DNA of 64,000 nucleotides from Distichodus sexfasciatus (GCA_032718565.1 JAVGVS010000013.1:2303249-2367248); one strand, 5' to 3'. Shown: positions 1 to 14,300, counted from the first letter of the stretch. Notes: generated by a model from the sequence alone, not told the origin. Translations and numbers: made by a program.

Positions 1-3000
1 CACTAGTGGAGTTTCAGCCTACTTTACCATGATGTATGGACTGACCTATGGAAAAGATCGTTCCATCAGCTGGCTCATTTCTATGTTGGTGTCATTTTTT
101 GAGAGTCTCTTCATTACCCAGCCTATAAAGGTAAGGGACAATGGTTGATTTGTCATTTTGTCTTAGAACAGACAAAGATCTTTTATTCTAAAAGGTATCA
201 CAATGGTCTCTCCTTCTAGGTGCTTGGATTTGCTGTCTTTTTTGCCCTTGTGTTAAAGTCGGTTGATCAGGAGGAATTTGGTGATGTTCCTATTGATGGG
301 AGCCTTCCAAATTCAAGTAAAAAATTTTAAGCTTTGCAAAAAGAAAAGATTCTGATTGTCATGTTGGGAGGTTTTCCCTCATGACAAATGTCTACTTAAA
401 ATAATGCTTGTGTCACAGGCGATCCTGATAGTGTCCGCCTTGCCAGGAGGGACAGCACATGCAGCTTCTACCAGCCACCTCCTTCAACTGATATTGAGAA
501 GATGAGGAACAACTTGATCAAGGAACAGAAAGTCTTTGCTCTAATCCGGGAGATTCTCAGTAAGAACCCATTTGTGAAATAGTGGTTAACTAGTTTATAG
601 CAATGGCTATCTCTGAAAAAAGATCTCTGTTCCTTATACAGTTTATGTGGGCTTCCTCTGGATGCTACTCTTAGTAGCTTATGGTCAGCGAGATCCAAAT
701 GCGTATTACCTCACACAACACATTCAACAGAGCTTCGGGAACAGCATCTCTGACAGCATGACCCCTAAAGAGGTGTTTACTTGGGCGAACACCACCCTGC
801 TAAGTAACATCTTTGGAAAACAACAAGGTATCTCCTATCACAAGGGCATGTCAGTCATGGCCAGACTTGATTGTAACATCTGATGCTACAATCTGATTTG
901 GTCACTAGGCTTTATCACAGATGGAAACTCCAAGCTTGTGGGAAATGCTCGTCTCCGCCAGGTCAGAGTGTACAGTAAGTCCTGCAAGACGGCCATTTCA
1001 ATGCGGTCATCGGTTGCTGATTGCCATGCACCATACTCTTGGGATGTGGAGGACATGGGCACCTATGGCACAGGCTGGAACCTCACATTAGATGGAAATG
1101 TGTCCAAGACTTTTCTCACACCCTGGCAGTATCAAAGTCAATCCAAACTCAGGGCACACCCTGTCTGGGGTAATGTTGCTTTGTACAGGGGAGGAGGCTT
1201 TGTGGTGGATCTGGGTCCTGACCAACACACTGCAAGCAGGTAAGACTGGTAGCAGGTCTAGTTTGAAGAATGTGACCCTTGGAGTTCACAACTAGTTTGC
1301 AGCAAGAGTAGCTTAAATCAAAAAGGGGTAATTAATAAAATATTTTCTCTTTCCACAGGCTGCTTCAGTATCTTTTTGATAACACTTGGTTGGACGTATT
1401 CACTCGGGCACTTTTTGTTGAGTTCACAGTTTATAACGCTAACGTCAACCTCTTCTGTATCATTACCCTTATGCTTGAGACGACAGCAGTAGGTGAGGCA
1501 CATTTTCTAGCTTCACATGAGTTACGTTAGATGAAGAGTCTGGGGAGATGATGAGCTGTGGTTTTTAACAGGAGCGTTCCAGTATCGGAGTGAGCTGCAG
1601 ACTGTCCGTCTTTATCAGTCTACTGGTGGGCTTCATGTATTCGTCATGGCCTCTGAAGCCATCTATTTCCTCTTCATCCTCTACTACATGTTTCAGCAGG
1701 TCTGTCTTCTCACTTTATCTCTCATACAGTGTCTTGAACAAAGCTGTCAAATGTGAACAAATATTTTATGTCACAGGGTAAGCTGATAAAACAGCAGAAA
1801 TGGGAGTACTTCAGGAGCAAGTGGAATATGTTAGAGCTTGCCATCATTATCCTAAGCTGGAGCGCTTTATGTGTTTTCATCAAGAGGACACTTTTGGGTA
1901 ACCGGGATATTGAGTACTACCAAAACCACAAGGACCAGTAAGTGACACATTTTCTGGACAAAATGTACTGTGGAATTTGGATGTTAAGGCAATTCCTGTG
2001 CCTAGGGTAATCATGGTCATGACAGCTTGAAGCATGTCATAACACATAACTCACGTCTCCATCATTAAAAATGTGATTCGTGCCACAGGAGTCCTTCTGT
2101 TGGTTGGTACTAGATGGAATGGCTTGTGGTTGTGGTTTTGTCCACCTCTGACCTCTGTTAGTACCTACACATTCAATGTGTTACTCTGACCTCCAGATTT
2201 CTCTGATGTTGATGCAAACTGATGGATCTAAAGGATTTGAAAAGGAAGAACAATTTCAGAAATCTTGTAGACTCCAGTGATTCATAGTTGCTTTAAACAT
2301 AGTGGAGCAAAGCATATCGGCCTGGTGGTCATAACATTTGTTTGTCCTACAGGTATGCTAGTTTTCATGAAACTGCTGCAGCAGACATGGTTCTCGGGTA
2401 CCTCATCGCTTTCCTGGTTCTACTGGCCACCATCAAGCTTTGGCATCTTCTGCGTCTTAACCCCAAACTGCACATGATCACCTCAACACTGCAGCGGGCC
2501 TGGAATGACATATCCGGCTTCATAGTGGTCATGACTATTATGTTCTTGGCCTACTCCATTGCTGTGAGCCACTTACTTAAGAGTCCAAACAACTTCAAGA
2601 GAAATGCAGATATTTATTTGATGTAACTGTCTTGTTTGCCCTTCTACAGTGTAATCTGATGTACGGCTGGAAGCTTTACTCATACCGGACGCTCCTGCAT
2701 GCTGCCGAAACTATTGTCAGCTTACAGTTGGGGATATTCAACTATGAAGAAGTGTGTGAGATCTCAAACATTTCATATGTATCAATTCATGTACAGTTAT
2801 CCAGCATTTTAACCAACAATTCAATGGACTTCATTTGCCGTTAAAAAAATAATAATATTCACTTAAGCAGTACTCACAAAGATTCACATTCACCAGTGTT
2901 TCCTTATTAAAGATTTGTTCATAGGTAAAGGCAGAATCTACATCTGCTGAAGATGTAGTAATTATGCAAATTTTATTGCATATAACATTAGCTTATTGCG

Positions 3001-3508
3001 TTTTCTACCTAACTTACAAACCTTTTAAAAACATTTAATTGGTTGTATCAGAGCATGGGTTACTAAAATGTAAGGATGAGGAACAATAAGGGGGAAGTCC
3101 ACTGTGTTCTCTTCTTAAATCCAGGTTTTGGACTATAACCCTGTCCTGGGAGCATTTGTCATTGGTTCCTGCATCATCTTCATGACCTTTGTGGTGTTAA
3201 ACCTCTTCATATCCGTCATCCTGGTAGCATTCAGTGAAGAACAGATACACCATAAGGTACTGAGGTTTGATTGAGATTTCTTTCTTCATCTAATTACAGA
3301 AGCAATTTTAATCAGCCATGTTTCACACTTCACACTCAAGTGCCTTGTTATCTTCACTCCACAGCCGTCTGAAGAAGAAGAAATCGTTGATATGATGCTG
3401 ATGAAGATCTGTAGCCTATTCGGAATCAAGGTTAAGACCCCACTGACTGACAACATGAAAACGAACCATACTTCAGTCTCAGATGCAACACCTTATACCA
3501 TTTCTTAA
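1..3508 (+). CDS. pkd1l2: Polycystin-1-like 2 type protein, 3' part (12 exons)
   Basis: C-terminal part of a polycystin-1 family membrane protein; the gene starts left of the window. Exons: 1-130 (frame from base 2), 220-316, 419-559, 642-827, 909-1239, 1359-1492, 1572-1699, 1777-1937, 2353-2563, 2650-2751, 3125-3256, 3365-3508. All have GT-AG borders and closing phases, giving 631 residues before TAA at 3506-3508. Visible parts: a membrane segment ending in FITQPIKVLGFAVFFALVLK; the extracellular polycystin (TOP) domain with paired Cys in CKTAISMRSSVADC and N-glycosylation sequons (NTT, NLT); then the TRP-like helices, with the NVNLFCIITLMLETTAVGAF, KWNMLELAIIILSWSAL and VVLNLFISVILVAFSEEQ blocks. 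The stretch SIACNLMYGWKLYSY and the following helix fit the pore-side region. PKD1L2 is preferred over PKD1 or PKD1L3 on overall wording; this is recognition, not an alignment. The last exon could instead splice at AAG|gttaag near 3430, so the final 26 residues are less certain. Family role: polycystin receptor/channel subunit pairing with PKD2-type proteins. Confidence 0.85.
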
Positions 3509-5379
3509 ACTGCATTGGTTATGAATATTGGAAGATCAAGAGTCACATATGTGATATACTTTCTGGCTTTGCAGCGCATTACTGCAAATTTTACTTGATG
3601 TGTATGTATTTAATGCATTGTACTTTAGTATTTCAGAAATGTAGTTGTACAGGATTGTATCAAATGTTGCATTAATTGCTTGCTGTCTCTGACATGTCCT
3701 TGACCAATATAGTCATGGAGGCTTCTGTCTTTTTTCAGTCTGGCTGCATAACTCTGAAGTGAAATTGCAGATAAGTGTCTCATAAATTTGCATCTCTACT
3801 TACTAACAATTTTGTATTTGCATCTGGTCAAGCTCTGGGTTCTGTGCACATGATTTCGAGTACATCACAATGTCTATAGAATGAAAAGCAACTAAGAGTT
3901 GAGAAACAAGGTACCGACCCCAATCACTGCTCCCTGGGTGCCAGACATTGGCTATCCACTGCTCCTTTACGGATGGGTCAAATGCTGAGGTCACATTTTG
4001 TTGTGGTACACTGGGTGCTGTACTGTTACACAATGACAAATAATCTCACTTCACTAACAAGAAGAGGAGGGAGAGCTTCACACAAAGTGTGAGACCAAAA
4101 GGAAATAAGCAGCTAATAAGATATTCCTGCCTTTTCCCCTATTCTTAGCTATTTTCCAGCTGCACAGGTTGAGTTCCAGTTTCATGCATTATCATTTTCC
4201 AGTGTTGCTCTACACCTGACTTACTAACTGCTTAGTTAGTTACACATGACGCATGAAAACAGAAATGTGAAAACATCAAGACGGTACTCTGCCCATGGCC
4301 CCAATATGCTGTGCCACCGTATCAGAAAAAGAAACCTATTCATCTTTTTTAGTTTTAATGTCATATATAGATGGTTCATCCATACATCAACCAAATGCTT
4401 GACCTTCACAATCCAGCCCAATTTGCACATGCTCCATTGTATTATTTTTATAACCGCCAGTGCTCACAACAAATCTTCTGTGTCCGTACTGAACACTGAG
4501 AGCATTCTCGTTTGTCTCTCTTTTGTAATTCTTCCTTTTTGGAACCTTAAACATTTCCATTACAGGCAGCAAGGGACTGCCACTTACTTTGCCGTAAGCA
4601 AATTCATCCGACAACCAGACATTTTATGGGACAAGTCACCTGCCAAGTAACAAAGTCGTGGTTACTGTTTTTAAATAGCTTCAATTGTGTTTTTTAAAAA
4701 AAATTTGCAGTCTGTTACAGAAGGCTAAGAGACCTGAACAATATGAAAGTGCTAGTCATTAATTTACAGATTTCAGGCATCACATAGTGCTATGACAAGT
4801 ATCCAATATGCTACATTTGAATACACGTTTGACACCTTACAAATGCCTCTGGTTGTTTGGCCAGGCTACTTAAAAATCAAGAGCCCAGGCAATGTATATA
4901 CAATAATGAGCTTTTTAGTTTATGCAGAAAACATTGACACACTACTGCCAGAGGTATAATCTTATAGAGAGGCCCTTTGGCCATAACAGTGAAAATGATT
5001 TTGAGATTTCAGTCCGATGACCAATTTCCATTATTTGTAGCCCCGATGAATGAGAGCGGATGGGGAACCAGGGGAGAGAGAGAGAGAGAAAAAAAAAAGA
5101 GCTGCCGTCATGGTATCCCTCTTGGTTTTTGGATTCCATAAGACAACATTGTTCAGCGCTTCTGCAAGTTCTCGATTTGTTTTTCCCAGCCATTGGTTGC
5201 ATTTGGTTGCCTTCCCACATCATCTCGTGCTGTCCAGTTTGATAGTCAAAATTGAAGAGTGAGTGAGAAGAACCAGTTCTGGAACCACTACTTGAGGGAA
5301 CAACACAAGCTGTTTCACTTCACTACAATCAGTCACAAAGTAAGAAAGGGAGAGGGAGGGAGGAAGGGCAGGGAGAAAC
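3509..5379. other. Convergent intergenic region / ipo7 3' UTR
   Basis: Non-coding stretch between the stop codons of pkd1l2 (+) and ipo7 (-), which face each other tail to tail. Much of it is probably the ipo7 3' UTR, which is long in vertebrates. Candidate ATTAAA poly(A) signals for the minus strand read as tttaat at about 4354-4359 and 3608-3613. A SINE relic lies at about 3905-4060, and a GA-rich/poly(A) tract at 5076-5099. The open frames here (for example 4246-4650 on + and 4942-5223 on -) show no recognisable protein. Confidence 0.5.
3905..4060 (+). repeat. SINE relic (family 2, 3' part)
   Basis: Shares a body with better copies elsewhere in the window: 'caaggtaccg..cccaa.cactgctccctggg', then 'cactgctcctttacggatgg', 'gtcaaatgctgaggtcac' and a GTGCTGTACTG tail. 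The tRNA-like head is missing. It lies in the probable ipo7 3' UTR. Confidence 0.6.
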
Positions 5380-8300
5380 TCAATTCATCCCGGGGGCGGT
5401 GCCGCCGAAGTTGAAGTTGGTTGGCACCACAGGAACCGTGAATTTGTAGCCCCCGTGCTTCTCGATCATCTTTGATTCTGCGATCGGAGAAAAAGACACA
5501 AAACATTAATAAAATCTCTATTGAAGAACTGAACTAGCCTCCAATAACAGCACAAGATTTACTGCTTCAAGAACTCGGCAGAAAGCGTCAAGTCTACACA
5601 CAGCAAATAGACATGAGGGAACATTAACTTAATGAACTGTACTGTATGCAGTAGTATTCTTTCAAAAAGGTATAATTTTAATAGATCCATCTTATTTGCT
5701 CCTTTGAATATTTACTATTAATCCTGTAGGGCTGCAACAAACGACTATTTTTGTAATCGAGTAATCTATCGATTATTTTATCGATTAATCGAGTAATCGG
5801 ATTTAAAAAATGTAAATGAAAATGACAATACATTTGTTATTAGGCTTATGCTACTGTGAGTAGAAGTTAGTCAAATACGCTTTATGTTGTATTCAATTGA
5901 AAATGAAGAAACATGAAGTTCAAGGGTCATTTTGAACCAATTTGGCCAATAAAATGAGTTGCTTTTGGCATTCCTGGAAGAGAACTGCATTTCCCACAAT
6001 CCTCCGCGCATGCCACGGAGCCGCGTCACAATAAAGGGTTCAGCGCGTTCCGGAACGAACTATGTAAAAAAGTAAAAAAAAAAAAAAAAAACAGATGGGA
6101 AAATCTTATTAAATGGCTGTATTGTGAGTAGAACGCTGGTTGTTGTGGTTATTTATCAGCTAAATTAAGCGTTTTGTCTGTAATAAAGGGGATGTTTTGA
6201 CGGAAACAGAGCGTTTTAGCGAGTAATGGCGCTTACAAACAGTGTGCGTGTTTACATCACAAGAAATGTCATTTATGCATTTTCATGAATTTACTTCTGT
6301 TTTTGTGCACGGAATATCTCACAAATACGTCCACATACAGAGGGATCTATTCTCGCCTTGATCGCGCCACTGAAAATATTGTGCGTCATTAATAAGCGTC
6401 TGTGTGAAACGCAAGCAGCGCATGCTGTAGTCATTTAAATGACTTAAACGAAGCTTCGATTCTAGAAAAACTGCCTCGACCATTTTTTGTAATCGAATTA
6501 TTTGAGTTATTCGAATAATCGTTTCAGCTCTATAATCCTGAATCAAATAAACATACTTACGGTTATATCTATGGCATTTACTTTTAACAGATACTCCTAT
6601 CCAGAGTAGATTATATTTCTTAATTATAAACAGTCTCCTTGGAGCAAGTTGGGGCTAAAGGCTGTGCTGGGATTTAAACCCCCCCCCCAGAGAGTTTTGG
6701 TCATTAGTCCACTCTGCCCCACACATCCTATTTGAGTACTGCCTTATTCTTTATTTTTAAAAATATGGATCAGAAGGTTTTACTCAAACAGGATTTCACA
6801 CTTCATTAATGTTTACACGATCACCCAAAGTTAGCTGCTCATTTAGCAGCTAACTTTGATAAATGAATTTGGATAGATGTCCAGTATTACGATGTTTGTC
6901 TACAGGCCAAGAGGTCAGGAGTTCAAATCCAACTCCATCCTACTTCCAGCACTACAACTTCTGGGCCCAAGTTTCTTCTTTTGGGAACCAGTGCAATGTT
7001 CCCTTTGCTAAGATCTTATTTGGCCACGCGTGCTTAGAAACAGGATCATACCATGTGCTGCTCGTCTCTGATCTGCGAGTGTGGCAATTTCCTGAAGCTG
7101 TTTGCTCTGTTCTTCATCCAGAGCCTGGGTGAGCGCCTGGTACCATGTGGGGTCACGGGTCTGGAGGTCTAAAAAGTTGAGGACATGGAGTCTAGTTAAT
7201 ACAGACCCCCCACTTTTCTTTTATAATCTTGTTTATTTAAAGAAAAATCTTACTCTGTAGTATGGCTTTGAAGATCTGGTACTCGTCGACGGGATTCTCT
7301 TCATCGTCCACTGAAGTGTTGTAACCTTCCAGCGCAGTCTCCTCAGCGTCATCTTCCTCCCAGTCCTCGTCGTCGCCGTCCTCTCCCGCGTGCTTGGCTA
7401 GCATTTCCAGATATTCCTGGCCTTCCTCGTCGATGTCGTCCTCGTCGCTGCCGAGTTCAGCTAAAGATGGGAAACGACCAAAAAAAAAAAAAAAACCGGT
7501 CAGGCGACCCATTGCTGGACTCCATCATGTTCAATCCTAACCATCTGCCAAAAGTCATCACTTACCATTTTCATCGTCCTCTTCTCCCTCTTCATCATCG
7601 TCGTCATCCTCATTCTCGTGCTCGGCTCTGCAGGCGTAGGCCCGCTTCAGACCGCTGAACAGCAGGATGGCGGCGGGGATGAGCTGAGCAGCGACCTGGT
7701 TGATGACCTGCGGCCTCTGCTCCAGATCCATCAGAGCGCACAGCCCTAACACGCACATCTTTCGGTCGTGGAGCCTGAAAAGTAAAAATACAAAGCAAAA
7801 ACCTGTGTTAGAACATCTTTAACAAATATGGCAACACGTGAAAAATGGATCCTCCTTCTCAACACATGCTATCTAAAGTAAGTACCCAAGGAAGCAGTCG
7901 ATGTCTTTGAGCCACTGAGAGATGAAGTTGTTAGTGATGGGCTCGGTGGTGTTGGGCATTCGCAGGTTCTCAAGCGTGTTGAGCAGCAGAGGGGGGCTGT
8001 AGTAGAGCGCGGCAATGGCCACCTGCAGGCACATGGTCCTCAGCTCGCTGGTCTTCACCTCCCGCGTCAGACGCTCCAGAGCTGTGCTTACAAACAGGGG
8101 CACCACCTGCCGGGAGGAAAGACGAGGGCCTTCAGGAACGCGGCCTTACTTTACTTTTGTCCCGGGATATAACGATACTGGCACTGAATGTGAGACTGCA
8201 TTGACATACTCCAAAACTTTCAAAACTGATACCACTTAATCACCACATTTTAAAACTCAAATGTTAATGTTTCCAGTCCTTCAACATATTCTCATAACTG

Positions 8301-11300
8301 CTGTTCACAACAACAAAAAAACAGCTCTGTAGGAGAAAGACATAAAAATAGGGTACCTGGTCAATGCCACGTCCTTTACACTGCAAGATAACGACCTCCA
8401 ACAACTTGGCTGCGTGGCACTCCGGGTCCTCTCCTGGGTCACCTGTCAGAATCTGGATACAAAATGCTCATTAACACTATTAACACGGTAACATAACAGA
8501 AGCTTGTATCCCACTTTGTATATTCCAGGCTAAATTACCTTTTTGCACATATTGTAGATGATTTCAAGGTACTTCGTGTCAGACAGAAGGGTGTCTGTGT
8601 CGACCACAACATAGTTGTGGAGCAGTGGCATCATGTCTAGAGGAGAAACAAATTCGCCCCACATTATAAAGCAGTGGGGACCTTCTCTACGAGTTCTCAA
8701 ACATTTTTCGGCTTCTTGTAAGTCACTACTAGCACATGTTGAATAATGAGGCCGAGCACTGTAGGATCATTTTGAACAGAAAAATACCTGTGAAGTAGTC
8801 AAAGCCGTCTTGCTGGAAGACCTCGTAGACCAGAGGGAGAAGTTGCCACATTTGCGGTGACACCTGCTGGCATGTGAGACTGTGGGCCAAGGACAGGATC
8901 TCTTCATAGAACTCTGTTAAAACACACACACATTAATAAGCCATGTGAAGCTGGTAAATATAGAGCGCTTTTAAAATGTTAACCATGGCTGGAATGTTGT
9001 TGAGCTTGAAGCAGCAGGGCAGAGCTCACCGAGGACATGCTGCTGCAGCACCGTGCCAATCACCTGCAGACAGATTCCCTCCAACTGCTGCGTGATCTGA
9101 AATGAGAGAGTGACCATTGAGTTTCAAGAGCTGACCACTCCATCTTCACCCTATTAACTAATCATACATATTTGGTAATAAACAGCACATACGAGATTCC
9201 AACCTCAGCTAAAATCATATTTATCTACTCGTGATTTATCTTATCTTTTAATAAAAAGATTAGTGAATTGATGCATCGCTACACCTCTACTGCACCCTAG
9301 ACAGTAGAGATATTTCTACACTTGTTAGGTCGTTGTTAAAGAGGGTTGGAGGACGACGTGCTTTTCCTGGAGCTTGTGGGTGGCTGCAAGTATGTCAGCA
9401 TTGTGCTCACACAACTCTGTAAGAACTAGAAATTCCACGCGAGAGAGAGAGAGAGAGAGAAAGAGAGGAAGAGAGTCAGGGCAGAACTGTGGGCATCCGG
9501 CTTCACTCACCTCTTTATGGTCCTCCACTACGCTGAGCAGAGTGTCAATGGTGTTGAGGATGCCCATGGCTGTGACCGCCTTGTCGTCGCTACCCTCCTC
9601 GTCAGGGCCGGTCTGGATCACCTGGTTAAAGGTCATGGCCTGGGAGAGAAGCAAAAAAAAAAAAAAATATATATATATATGTACACATCAACCAAAACCT
9701 GCTTCAGGAATAGTGAGTAAGTCCGGTGGCGGCAGGGCATTACCAGATGCTGGGTCATCTCCACAGCGATGGGGGTGACCTCCTCGCTGTACTCGCAGAT
9801 CATCTTCTGGATGACGTTGGTGAGGTCGTCATTCTCCGTCTCGCGCACGATGTGGAGGAGCGCCTGCATCACCGGCCGGATGTGTGGAGTGATGTACTCT
9901 TTGGCTATGAAGGAACAAACGGAAATGTTGTCAGTCGTCGAAGGAGGAAGGGCGGGGAGAGCGGAGAGAGAGAAGCAGGGCAGGCAGACACTCTTATTCT
10001 ACCTTTCTCTTGATTGCTGATGAGGACCTGGAGAGCGATGGCCGCCTCCACTTTAACAGGCATCTCGTTGTCATTAATGAGGCAGTGGCGCGTCAGCTCC
10101 AGCGCTGTCTGCAGGTTCTGGTCAATCTTAAACTTCACCTCGCAGAAGTAGTGCAGCACCCAGCAGGCCTGAACAGAGGACGAGTGGGCAGAGCAACTTA
10201 TTATTCATGTACACGTCAGCCTCCATAAAGCAGAACTACCACCTAAAGGCACAGACAAGTCAGTCTAGCAGTTCATTTGTAGCAGCAGCTTCTTACCCTT
10301 GCTCTCATGTAACCCAGCTCATTGCGGAAGAGAGGGAAGACGTGGTTCTGAAGCATGAACTCCATCTGGTCTTTGTAGATCTTTTTCTGATGAGAAGAAA
10401 AGAGCACAACTTCAGTCCCCGACTGCAGAGGGTGAGATCCAAGCTCTAGTTGCCAGCAGGCCATATGCCGTTTCATAGGTAAATTGAACAATTTTAGAAT
10501 AATCTGAGTCTAACAAATCATCAAAAACAAGACCAAGCTTGCACATATAAATACCAGATTTTGCATATTAAAAACTAACTCTACTATCTTGTCAAAGTGG
10601 ACGGCTGACCCATTAAATTCAAATTCAAATTTATTTATATAGCGCTCTTAACAACAGTCATTGTCACAAAGCACTTTACATATAACCGACCTAAACCCCC
10701 CAACAAGCAAGCCTGAGGCGACAGTGGCAAGGAAAAACTCCCTCTAATAGGAAGAAACCTTGAGAGGAACCAAGACTCGGAGGGGAACGAAGACTCTTAC
10801 AGTCCTTCTCACATAGATTATATACTTACAGTGCACCTCCATGACTCATATGTGACCCCCATGGCAAAACCAGTCACTTTGCGCAAATTTTCAAAATTAA
10901 GTTATTACGTTTTCATGAAAGGGCATAAAGCAACCTTCAAAACAATACCTATATGAATTGGACGACATATGACTGAGATATCAACATTCAAAGGAGTCTG
11001 GTTTCTCCTGTCACGCCAAGTGAGAAACGGAGAAATCTGCCTATCTGCCTAAGTTGACTATCGACGTAGCACTCACAGACGCCTGGTGCGGTCGCGGCTA
11101 CGTTTGCATTTACGGTAGCCTACGTTGCATTCACAGCCACACAGGCTACGCACGCCACACGGATAGCCTACCTGCATTAGGTTAACTGAGCCAGAGAAAT
11201 ATCTTCACGCTAGTCAACGAGTGGATTTACTGTAAATGTTAGAGTAGAGCGGTCAAAACAAGAAACTTTTAACATTCTGCTGGAATTGAATTCCTCACCT

Positions 11301-14300
11301 CAAGAAAGTCACGTTTTTAGGATGGAAAAGGCAAGTTTTTCAGAGAAATATATTCACAACAGTACCGTATAGACCTTCCACTGTTTCAAAACACTAAAAA
11401 CAAAAAATCTACCATTTCAGCTCACGCAACATAAACGGTCGTTTTTCTCAGAAACCTCTGTTGTGATAAGCGACTGGTTTTGCCGCGCAGAGTCACATAT
11501 ACCAGTGTATTCTCATATGACACTTCAGACCATCCTGACCAATATGACCCCTGCAAGAGCCTCAAGGTTACTAGACTGGGTCTTCTTCTTTGAGGTTTAA
11601 TACATGCTGGTAAATCACTTTAGCACCACCATTACAGTTATTAGCCTTGCTGTCAACCTCCTTTTACCACACCTTCTGGAACAATCTGTAAAAATGAGCC
11701 ATCAAAAGATTCTAAGAAAATGTTTGGCATCAAAAAAGAGAGACTGCAGGCAGATGAACTTAAGTGAGTGATTATCATTGTGAACACACCAGTCCATCAC
11801 AACTAAATGTGACCTCTGCATTTATCCATGAAGGTGCAGCTTTTTGGTGGTGCCTGGGGAACAGTGTTTGGGTACTTTGCTCGTGAGTACCTCAGTGGTA
11901 CTTTTACCGGTCTGGGTACCCGTTACGCTACTGAACAATTCAAACACCAGTAGACATGGCGCTCAGTCCAATAACAAGTCGCCTCTCCTCTGGAAGCTGA
12001 GAAGATTTTTTCCAATGTTTTCTGGAAGCTAAAAAAATCCTCTACATCAGTGGTTCTCAAAGTGAGTGCCACAGCAAAGCTAATGAATAACACTGAAAAT
12101 GAGCCGTTTCACAGCTGCAATCCTTATTTGACCAAAATGTTAGTTTTACTTTTGATTGGGGCAGTTGGTAGTGTAACAGTTAAGGAGCTGGCCCGGTGGT
12201 CTGCAGGATGGTCGCTGGAATGGTAAAGGAACCACTGAGGTACTGAGCAAGGTACAGTCCTCAGATACTGCCCCACAGGAGATGCCAAAAAGCCATTATA
12301 AAGCAGAGTGTCGAAAGGACTGCAATATCTTAAGGCTGAGAAGGAAAAAAGAGGGAGGCTTGAAATATTCAGGGTGAAGAAAGTGGATCTGGAAAATACT
12401 CTTATCTACAACAGCAGGGCCCTGCAGAAAACATTTGGAAGCCGTATCATTCTTGCTCAGGCTTGAATAAAAATAAAGAACAAAGAAAGACGCTTTTATT
12501 CACACCTTGAGCAGAATCTCAGCTAAGGAGCCAATCATGTGCAGGGCGCCGTCCTTTTTGCGGGGGTCTGGGTTGGCGTCAGTAAGGATCTGATAACAGA
12601 AGCCCATGGTCTTCTGCAGCACCTGTAAAGAAAACAGCAGGAATTAACCAAGTCAAACAGGGAGTCGAGTCTCTCTCATTCACTGTTGTAAAATATATAT
12701 TAAAATAATATTAATATTAAAATAAATGATATTTTTGCTAGGCACTTGCCCATTTGTGACACTACACAAGCAGCAGGGACCCAATCAGATACATCAGCGT
12801 GAAAGCAACAAGGCCTAAGCGCAAGAGAGCACTGCTAAACAATCCCACAGCATGTGGGCTTCTTCGTGCCAGCAGACACTTTTGCGAGCACTCACTTCTT
12901 TCCTTTTGTTACAGGCTGTGAAGAGCAAGGTCTGTGCTGCCGTGGTGGGTGAAATGAAGTCCTCGAACACGTCTGAGGGCAAGGGAAAACATGATTAAGT
13001 CTTTCTCCTGTTATTTCTCAAATGCCATCAATCTCCAAGTTGGGGGTCACTGGTGGTCTTACCGAACTTCATGCGGATGTACTCGTAGGGATCCTCCTGC
13101 CACAACTCTTCATCACTGTCTGTGTAGCACATGAGGGGGAAGACCACGTCCTGAATGATGCCCTGAGAAAAGATAATTGCGCTATTTAAAAGAGTGAGAG
13201 CAAGCAAAAGTCTTAATGTGTGAAATTTATTTTACGAGGATATGCCTTCAACGATGCCCAAAGCTGTACCTGGATGTGTGGCTTTAGGTGCTTCCATGTG
13301 ACTGCATGGGCAATCCCCTGGTTGATGTAGTTCAGGGACTGCTGCAGGACTCTGGGCGCTACGTATTGCTTCTCTTTGTATTGATATAAAACTTTCAGCA
13401 GAACCTGTGAAAAACACACAATCGAGACGCTTAACGCAACTGCATCGGCGTCTCCGAGACTCCATAGCAGTTGTGCCAAAAGCTCCTCCTCCTACCTGCT
13501 GCGCGGCCACAGCGTAACCCTTGAGGAAATGTTCGGCAAACTCTGTGTACTCTTTGGTCGTGTTCCCGGGGCTGCCGTATCTAAGGGAGCAAGGCACAAA
13601 CCGGTTTCAGCAAAACACAAAAGCGGCACCAAAAATAAGCAGCCCGACGCTTTCCAACTGTTCGGCGTGGGCCGGTAATGAGTCACCGGCGTGAGCCTCC
13701 GGTTTCCCGGAGCAGCAGAAGAGCGAGGGCGTGCTGTACCTCTCAAAGAGCCGGGCCAGGATGTGGAGGGCCCACTTCTTACACTTCCACCAAGGCAGCT
13801 CAGGCCTCTCATCCTCATCCACCTGCAGGGTCTCCTGCATGAAGCAAAACAAGCAGTCAGTTGGCACTCAGTTGGCACTCAAAACTCGTTGAAATACTGA
13901 CTAACGAGCATCAGCAGCATTCATTTTATTCACAGCATCTGTATTTTAGATTGTCTAACTAGACAGGTGATACCTAAAGAAACTGTGTGAATGCTGTGGC
14001 TAAAAATAAAATAAATAAATGGTGGAACTAGAGGCACTAGAATGTTATGTAGGAGGGAATGGAGGCTGGTCAGTGGTAGTGTGTCAGAGAGACGTCACTA
14101 GACCAGTACTATGATCTCCTGTTTCTCTTTGGCTGCAGATGTGGTGTGAGCACCACTACACATCCTGTAGGACACAGGCTGGAGATGGCACTAAACGCAG
14201 ACGGGCACCACGCACACCGTTCACCCGCAGCCAGTAACGCGCTCCTGAACAATCCCTTCTTGCTCCCAATTCTGCACAACTTACCGGAGGCACATCTCTA

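Noticed and set aside
2564..2649. Continuous reading of pkd1l2 through 2564-2626
   Set aside because: The open frame continues past 2563 only as read-through. The GTGAGC donor at 2564 and the acceptor at 2649 restore the conserved SIACNLMYGW join.
4246..4650. 134-codon open frame after pkd1l2
   Set aside because: No recognisable protein, and it lies in the probable ipo7 3' UTR on the opposite strand.
9374..9778. 134-codon open frame antisense to ipo7 exons 15-16
   Set aside because: Shadow of real minus-strand exons plus GA and TA simple repeats.
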